This document shows, one piece after another, positions 53,301 to 62,300 of a stretch of 64,000 bases of DNA. The notes beneath the pieces are model-generated. The model was not told the DNA's origin and did not search any database. It worked only from the letters and a program-made list of their open reading frames with translations. The stretch lies in assembly GCF_049243985.1 (NCBI RefSeq), contig NC_135374.1, positions 58,153,934-58,217,933 of the forward strand, given 5' to 3'. Numbering within the stretch: position 1 is the first letter of the stretch; each line of letters opens with the position of its first letter. Made by a program: the position numbers and the translations under genes. Source of the stretch: Paroedura picta. Lineage: Eukaryota > Chordata > Lepidosauria > Squamata > Gekkonidae.

Positions 53301-56300
53301 TGTTAACTGGATCCTGTTGAGAGCCAGGAATTGTAGTGCCTCATGTGGGGCACGCCAGCTTATCCAGAGGACCTCCATCTTAGCTGAATTCTGTTTCAGA
53401 CAAGTGGCCAGTGCGTAGACAGATGGCAGTCCATCAGCAGATATAGCTAGGTGTCACCAGCATATGGCTGAGATCCTAGTCTGAAATTCTGGATTAGCTG
53501 GGTGAGGGGGCACACGTAGATATTAAATAGCATGGACGAGATAATTGCTCCCTGTGGAAGCCCAGTTAGGGCATATTGCTGAGAGTCCTGTCCCCTACTG
53601 CCACCCTCTGGCCAGATTCTGGTAGGACTGCAGCCATTTCAAGGCCATGTCTTGCATCCCCATGTCGGCTAGGCGTTGGGTGAGTATCCATTATCTACAG
53701 AATTGAACGCCACTGTAAAGTCTAATGGAATCAGCAGCGCTGACCCACCCTCTCGTCACCAGCTTCCACCATCCAGGAGGGGCACAGGTCAAGAGTGAAT
53801 ACTGATCAGATGCTTCCAGTGGGCCTTCTTTACTTGAGACATGGGGTACAAGTGGGGTCAAAGGCTACCTGATTCGACTTGAAGTCACACATGTTACAGG
53901 AATAGACAAGAGCAGTGTGACTCCTTACTGTGCTGAGAATCATGTAGGAACAAGGTTCTCTACCTTTCCTCCCATGCTGTTTTCATAAGCAAAACTTTGC
54001 AGGAGCCCATTTGCCCCACTGCCAGGGTATGCATGTCTGTACATCTGTCCTAACTTACATCATACATCTCATGTAATTAGGTCCTCTTCTCCTAATGCCA
54101 GTCCCTTATGTGTTTGTTAAATGCATGTGGGCCTTTGGATTGAGTCTGTCCAAACAGAACAAAAAACAAATGGAGATCTGTGAAGACTTGTGCGGGAGTT
54201 GAAATCCCATCTCCTCCACCCTCTTCTGTCTGACTTGCTTTGCTTCCTCCATCTTCTCCCCTCCCCACTCACTGCTGCTCGTGATCCATGCCACTTTCTC
54301 ATGCCTTTATACCCTCTGCCTGTTCTCCCCTTCTACTTTCCCATTGTACCCTCTGCCTGTTTCTCCCATCCCTTCCTGCTTTTCCATTACTCTCCATTTT
54401 CCTTGTGCTTTGCCTTGTTTTCCCATCATGTTGTCAATGTATCAGGCCCCTTCCTTCCCTTCCCCACCACATCTTGTTCCTTCTCCACATAATTGCTGCT
54501 GGCCAGTGCTACCCTGATATTAGGCATTCTTTTAAGTCCGCCAAACCCAACTAGTTATAATTCTTTCTGAACTCAGATGTCCTGCGACCAATGTCTGCTG
54601 TGTTAGGTTTCTTAATCCACAATTTAAAATTCAATATTTTACAAACCTAAGGTTTCCTACTGCTCATTGTCCCTTGTGTGAACGTTTTGATATTGTTAGC
54701 TATAAGGATATACTTACCTGTTTGCCTTTTTTGCCATTTCAGCTATTTTAGGACCTCCAAGAGAAATAGCTGCAAGAGTGGAAGCTAACTCCATTATTGT
54801 TAGCTATAAGGCTCCCTTTGATTATAACGCAACATTCTTTGTTTTTGATTATTTAATAATTTACTGGGAGAAGTCAACAGATAAGAACTTGCCTCCATCT
54901 GACAAAATGGTAATAAATTTCTGGAAAAAAATTAAAATACTGAAACATTCTTTAAACAGTGCTGTTAATTTTTCTTCTAAATGTGTGATTGCATCAAATA
55001 GTGAAATTAGTTTGGGTTTTCTTAAAGGCAGCATTTCAAAGAATGCCATTGACTCCGAGAACCACAAAGTTGGATTTATGTTACCTTCACTTTTTCTGTT
55101 GTTGAACTGGCTGTTTTCTACAAGTCTGATATATTTTTTCAGTCTTCACATTGTAAAGGATTTTTTAAAAGGATGGACCGCCAACTTGGTGTAGTAGTTC
55201 ATAGCGTTGGACTAGGATCTGGAAGACCCAAGTTCATTGTGCTATGGACACATGCTGGGTGACCTTGGGCCAGTCATACACTGCATGGTGTAGTGGTTAA
55301 GAGCAATGGTGTCTAATCTGGAGAACCCATTTTGATTCCTCACCCCTCCATTTGAAGCCGTTGGGTGACCTTGGGCCAGTTAAAGTCCTTTCAGAGTTCT
55401 TTCAGCCCCTCCTACCTCACAAGGCAGCTGTTATGGGGGGAGGGGGGGTTGTAATCTGCTTTGAGCCTCTTTAGGGTAGAGGAGAAAGCAGGGTATGAGA
55501 ACCAGCTCTTCTTTGTCTAACCCACTTCATAGAGAGGTGAGAATAAAACGGAGGAGACTGTTGTGAGTCACTCTGGGTCCCCATTGGGGAGAAATGGGAG
55601 GTATAAATGGAATAGAAAGGCCTAATCTCACAGTTCCAAACTGCCAGTAAAACTGGTTCTTGTACAAGCAGATGTCATGTTCCCAAGTAAATTCTTCAGT
55701 CTTCATTTAGAAATTTACCTTGAGCATATGCATAGGAGGCAACATTTGTTGGGAAGGCTCCAAACACTTTGCAGGTTGGTATGGAATTTATTTTCTGATT
55801 CAGACACACATAGTTAGTGCACTGTTTATTGATGCTTTTGGCAACAACTTGAATGTTTGCATTTGAAAAAAAAATCTTCAAGAAGCATTTTTCTTTTTAT
55901 TTACAAGGCAGTCTTAAGTTAAAGTAATGGTAAATTCTAGTGGGGTTGGAGAAGGTCTGAGTTGCTAGGGAAGGTGCAGGATAGATGGCATTGAAGAAGG
56001 TTGGTTCTTATATGCTGCATTTTTCTACCCGAAGGAGGCTCAAAGCAGCTTACATTTGCTTTCCCTTTCCTCTCCCCACAACAGACAGCCTGTGAGATGA
56101 GTGAGGCTGAGAGAGCTCTGATATCACTGCTCAGTCAGAACAGTTTTCTCAGTGCTGTGGCGAGCCCAAGATCACCCAGCTGGCTGCATGTGGGGGAGAG
56201 CAGATTCAAACCTGGCTTGCCAGATTAGAAGTCTGCGCTCCTAATCACTACGCCAAACTGGCTCTCTCTTGGTCTATATGAGCTGGCTATGAGCATCATT

Positions 56301-59300
56301 TGGAACAGAAATAATATGTGCTGATAACATATTAGCATAAAACCATGACCGGGATGTTATACCCATGGCAAGATAGAGGTAGCTGTTCAAACATTTTGAA
56401 TTGTAAATTTGGGCATTACTAAAAAATCACAAGGGGAAATCCTGTGAATTCAGTTGAGCAATATTATTCTGGCTAAATGGCTTGTGGATTGCCAGTGTAA
56501 ACATACCATGCTTCCTGATCTATTTCAAGGTCATATGCAGTAGAATTTAAGAACTGAATTTGGCTGAAATCATTGCCATATAGTAAATGTCATCTTATTC
56601 TATCTCCTCAGATTAAGCAGAAGACAGAAAAAACCAGAAATACAAAATGCAGTCTTGTGAAACTGAAGGAAATGACAGAGTATTGCTTTAAGATACAAGC
56701 AGTACTTTTGGGAAAAGGTTCACGTGGTCTGCAAGGGCATTTCAGTGACATTCATTGTGAAAAAACATATCTCACTGGTATGTTCATTTTTTCTCTATGA
56801 ACAATAGTGTTTTAATTACTGTGTCATTAAAGCAGTGTTGCTTGAACTCATAGCTAAAGCATTCTAATTTAACCTATTTCCTGAAGTGTTAATAATGTAA
56901 ATACTTTATTAAAAAGTACTGTCCAGCAGCTAAGTAACTGTCTTGAGGACTATTTCTAGCAATATAAAAATCCAAAATAGCTGTGGGTGTGGAGCATTCT
57001 TTGTTTCACCAAAAAAACAAAAGGAGTGCAATACATTTTGATGAAATTTCTGATATGTATTTTTCCTGCAGCTGAGAAGTAATTTGGGAGGGTTCTTTCC
57101 TCTTGAATTTGTGTACAGAAATTTGCCAGATATCTGTATAGAGTTATGTGTTCAAAGTGAAAGGACAGTGGAACTGACTTGTTTGGAAGAACTTGGAAGT
57201 AATACCAAAACAAAAGTTATGCATTCAGGCTACTGAAAGTCCTGAACTCTCTGTGGTTTATAAACCTGTATACAGGACACTTCATATGTTGTTTCCTACA
57301 CATGAAGTATTTAACATGTATGAAATGTATTTTCAGTAACTGCACATATGTGTTGCTGCATCTTAGGACTTGTAGTGAAATGCACTTGTTGCCTATGACT
57401 TACATACACTTTCTCTTACCCAAAATGCTTTTCATGTAGAAAATGTGTTAACATTTTGAGGGCCTTGTGCCCCTTAATCTTTAGCAGGAATTTCTGTTAG
57501 ATGTTAGAATGTTTCAGACAATTGACAACTGTACAAAATCTAGGCTCAATGAAAAAAGAACTTCTGCTTTACTTTCTCTGAAAATGTGGCGCATGAGATA
57601 AATGTTTTAAAAATGTGACTCCATGACTATTTGTTGTTGTTATGTGCGAAGTCGTGTCCGACCCATCGCGACCCCATGGACAATGATCCTCCAGGCCTTC
57701 CTGTCCTCTACCATTCCCCGGAGTCCATTTAAGTTTGCACCTACTGCTTCAGTGACTCCATCCAGCCACCTCATTCTCTGTCGTCCCCTTCTTCTTTTGC
57801 CCTCGATCGCTCCCAGCATTAGGCTCTTCTCCAGGGAGTCCTTCCTTCTCATGAGGTGGCCAAAGTATTTGAGTTTCATCTTCAGGATCTGGCCTTCTAA
57901 AGAGCAGTCAGGGTTGATCTCCTCTAGGACTGACCGGTTTGTTCGCCTTGCAGTCCAAGGGACTCGCAAGAATCTTCTCCAGCACCAGAGTTCAAAAGCC
58001 TCAATTCTTTGACGCTCGGCCTTCCTTATGGTCCAACTTTCGCAGCCATACATTGCAACTGGGAAGACCATAGCCTTGACTAAACGCACTTTTGTTGGCA
58101 GGGTGATGTCTCTGCTTTTTAGGATGCTGTCTAGATTTGCCATAGCTTTCCTCCCCAGGAGCAAGCGTCTTTTAATTTCTTTGCTGCAGTCGCCATCTGC
58201 AGTGATCTTGGAGCCCAGGAAAATAAAATCTGTCACTATCTCCATTTCTTCCCCATCTATTTGCCAGGAATTGAGAGGGCCGGATGCCATGATCTTTGTT
58301 TTCTTGATGTTGAGTTTCAAGCCAACTTTTGCACTCTCCTCCTTCACCCGCATCAACAGGCTCTTTAGTTCCTCTTCACTTTCTGCCATATAGTTACAAT
58401 GAATAAAGAACTGGTATGTTTCAGATGTGTTTAAGCTTTAAGCATAGTAGCAAGCTTTTCTTCTTAAATGGCCTATTACACTGTTACTCTTGCTTTGTTT
58501 CAGATTCAGCTGAGCTTTCTCCCTAGAATACTGTAATCTTTCATTATTGTATAGGTATAGTTCAGCTGATTTCATTGGAAAGTTCTTCCTGTAATATATG
58601 TTGGATAAAGATGAAAAATGGAGCCTTTAAGCATGCTTCCTTGATCACATTGCACAGAATTGAGTTTCCATTCTGATTCTTGTGTTTGGTTGTCAAGACT
58701 GGACTTCTGCAACTCGTTTTATGCAGGCCTACCCTTATCCTTGATCCGGCAACTGCAACTGCAAGGGACCAAGTGCTATGAAGATAGGTTGAGGGACTTG
58801 GGAATGTTCAGCCTGGAGAAAAGGAGGCTGAGAGGGGACATGATAGCCCTCTTTAAGTATTTGAAAGGTTGTCACTTGGAGGAGGGCAGGATGCTGTTCC
58901 CATTGGCTGCAGAGGAAAGGACACGCAGTAATGGGTTTAAACTACAAGTACAACGATATAGGCTTGATATCAGGAAAAAAAATTTCACAGTCAGAGTAGT
59001 TCAGCAGTGGAATAGGCTGCCTAAGGAGGTGGTGAGCTCCCCCTCACTGGCAGTCTTCAAGCAAAGGCTGGATACACACTTTTCTTGGATGCTTTAGGAT
59101 GCTCTGGGCTGATCCTGCGTTGAGCAGGGGATTGGACTAGATGGCCTGTATGGCCCCTTCCAACTCTATGATTGTATGATTCTATAACTGGTGCAGAACA
59201 CTGTGGCCAGGATCCTCACTAATACACCATGGAGATCCCACATCCGACCTGTATTCCAACAACTCAGCTGGCTCCCAGTTGAATTCTGGATTAAGCTTAA

Positions 59301-62300
59301 GGTTTTGGCAATCACCTTCAAGGCTATACATGGCCTGGGCCCAGTGTACCTGAGATACCACCTCCCTGCCTTTACCTCCCAAAGAGCCTTATGCTCCGCC
59401 ACGTCCAACTGGCTGCAGATCCCTGGCCCCAGAGAAGCACGTTGGACTTCAACAAAGGCCAGTGCCTTCTCAGTCCTGGTCCCCGCCTGATGGAATGAGC
59501 TCCCTGAATAGATCAGGCCCCTCATCAAACTCTCACAATTTCGCAGGGCCTGAAAAAGGGAGCTCCTCCGCAAGGCATTTACTAGAGGCTGACCGACCCC
59601 AAAACACCTGCTGCCCCCCTCCAGACACCCCCCTTCCATGACTGAACAATCCAACCTACCCAATGCTGTTTCGATGTTCCTGTTCCTGTTAAAAAATTAT
59701 TCTGGTTGACATGTTATGTTATGATTGCTATACTTGTTATATTCGTTACAATGTTCTATGTAATTACCCCATGCTGTTCTATGTAAACCACCCAGAGCCG
59801 TATGGATGGGCACTATAAAAATCTAAATAAATAAATACATATCTGCTCGTGGAGGCAGTAATTGGTTTGGATTCAGTGCAAAATTTCTGGTTGTGGTAGA
59901 ATTCCTATGCAAGGGAAGCACAAGAAAGAGACCAAAGTAGCTGCTTGCATCTGGTTGAACTTATTGTATTTCCACTTGCATTTTTACTTGTACAACCCAT
60001 TTCCAGTCACTAGGTGTCACAAAAGATCCTGTGGAAGCCAAAGTAGAATCCTTTTGTTTCTGCTTATGGCATTGCTGAATCCAAAGTTTTTTATATGCAC
60101 CTTGTTCCTTGGCTATATTTTACACAGTGAGAATCTTTTGACTTTCCTTTCATCACTTGACTTCTTGCCTCCCTACAAATATATCTGTTTTTTCTGTTTT
60201 CCTCCTGCCAGTAGTATACAGTCCTTCTTGTTCTCATCCCTTAACTTGCTGTCCTTATTTTTTTTCCTCCTATGGTTTCCTATTCTATACCTTTCATGTA
60301 CCTTACCTTTGGGTTCTTTCTTCTTAGCTGTGCATTCCTCAACTTCCTTCTGCCAAAGCAGAGATGCAGAATCCCTGCATGAGATTTCATTCCAACACAT
60401 CTTTCAGGCCCAATGTGAGGTTTCTCCTAGCCAAACCACTTTGTTTCCAGAAGCTGCATGCTAGTCTTTTTGATATTGTTTTGAACAAGTTTTAAGTATT
60501 ATTTGATAAACTGTCATGAAACTAAACAGTTCTTCTAGAGAGATTGTTATATTTTTAACTCTAGTACCATAAAAGGAAATCAGTTAACACTTATCAATCT
60601 CTTTTTCTCTTTTAGAAACATCAAGGATTTTGTCAATCACGCTGCCATTCATATTTGCGGTTGGTGTACTCATTATAATATTTTTCTGCTTGATGGTTAT
60701 ACTGAAGCATCAGAATAGAATTAAATATCTTTGGCGACCTCCTCTTACAATACCACTGCATTATGAAGAGGTATGTGTATTTATGACTTCTGTGCATTTA
60801 TAAAAAGCATGCACAATCAGCTATATCTGTAATAGGCATCAAGGTGTGTCAGACAGTGCATTCTTGTCTGCAGTAAACTTCAGGCATCCTTGTACTTGGG
60901 CGATCACATTATTCAGCTGCCATGCAGCTACTTCTATCACCCAAGTTTGGTTTTTCTTCCTAGACTAGGAGCTGCTGTGAAAGGTCCAGCCAGCACAACA
61001 TTACGAGTAGCTTGTTATGCAACACCGGGGCCCTGCTTGTCAGGGCTCAGCTGCCTGCACTGATGCAGTGAGAGGGACTGAATATCAAAGGAAAATCTGC
61101 TCTCAACTCTGGCTAGATCATGGTGTATGAAAGTACAGAATATAACATAATCAGCTTAATTTATTTTAGAAAGTCCATTTCAAACATGTTTTATTTACTT
61201 CATGTTACAGCACTTTTCTCCCCGAAGTGATTTACAGCATTCTTCCTTTCTTCATTTTATCTGCACAACAATTCTGTGAGTTCAGCTGTGAGTGTGCAAC
61301 GAGTCCTAGGCCACCCAGCAAGCTTCCATGGCATAATGGGAATTTGCACCTGAGCCTCCCAGATCCTAGTGTGACACTCCAACCATGTTCCAATGCTGGC
61401 CTTGACCAAATAAACAAGTTGTAATATGGAGCATGGGTCAGAGAATGTAAAGCCACAGATCTGCAAATCAAGCAGCCTGGCTAATTTGAAATTTAAGTGA
61501 AGAAATAGTTCATATTCACATACAATGAAAGCCTGCTCTACATCATAAAAGTCTCCATGACTTTAGTGGAGCTTGCCTTTCCATTTATAGGCCCTTTATT
61601 GCATAACGAGGGACAGATCCCATGGATCTTTTGTCAGTGGTAGCATTTTCTTGTGGTGCAAGCCAATTTTGCTGAAGGGAAAACTTTTCTGCTGGCGGAG
61701 GAGGAAAGAACAACCATTAGTAAAACAGATTTGTGAGATTTATCCCCCAAATATTTGCAGTTTTCACCTATACAGGTTTACTGGTATAGAGGTGTTTTAC
61801 ATATTGGAATCTGGGTGTGATATTCAACGCCTGTTTATCTATGGAGGTACAAGGCTCGAAAGTAGAATGGCTGATGTTCTTCCACCAGCACCAAGCCAAG
61901 CTTCTAGCACCCAGAACACCTAGCCACAGCCATCCATACAAGAGTCACCTGCAGACTGACTTCTGTCATTCACTCTACACAGGCCTATCCTTACTCTGGA
62001 AAGTGCAGCTAGTTCAGAATGTGACTGCTGGAGTTCTTACAAGAACTCTTATGAAGTCACATATTTGACTGTGCTCCAGCAGCTGCACTGGCTCCCAGAT
62101 GAATTCTGGATCAAGTTTAAGGTATTGGTTATCACCTATAAGGCCATCCACAGTCCAGGTTCTAGGTACTGGAGAGACCGCCTTTCTGTCTATATCCTCC
62201 AAAGAGCATTACACACTGCCAATATGAACCAGCTGGTGGACCCTGGCCCTGAGGCATATTTGGCCTCAACTAGGCCAGGGCATTTTCCAATCTGGCTCTT

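Noticed and set aside
54190-54554. Overlapping open frames in a C/T-rich tract
   Set aside because: All three frames are open because of pyrimidine bias. Residues are mostly P, L, S and F without domain features.
59862-60464. A 200-codon open frame in IFNGR2 intron 5
   Set aside because: It is T-rich hydrophobic and phenylalanine-heavy low-complexity translation with no start context or homology.
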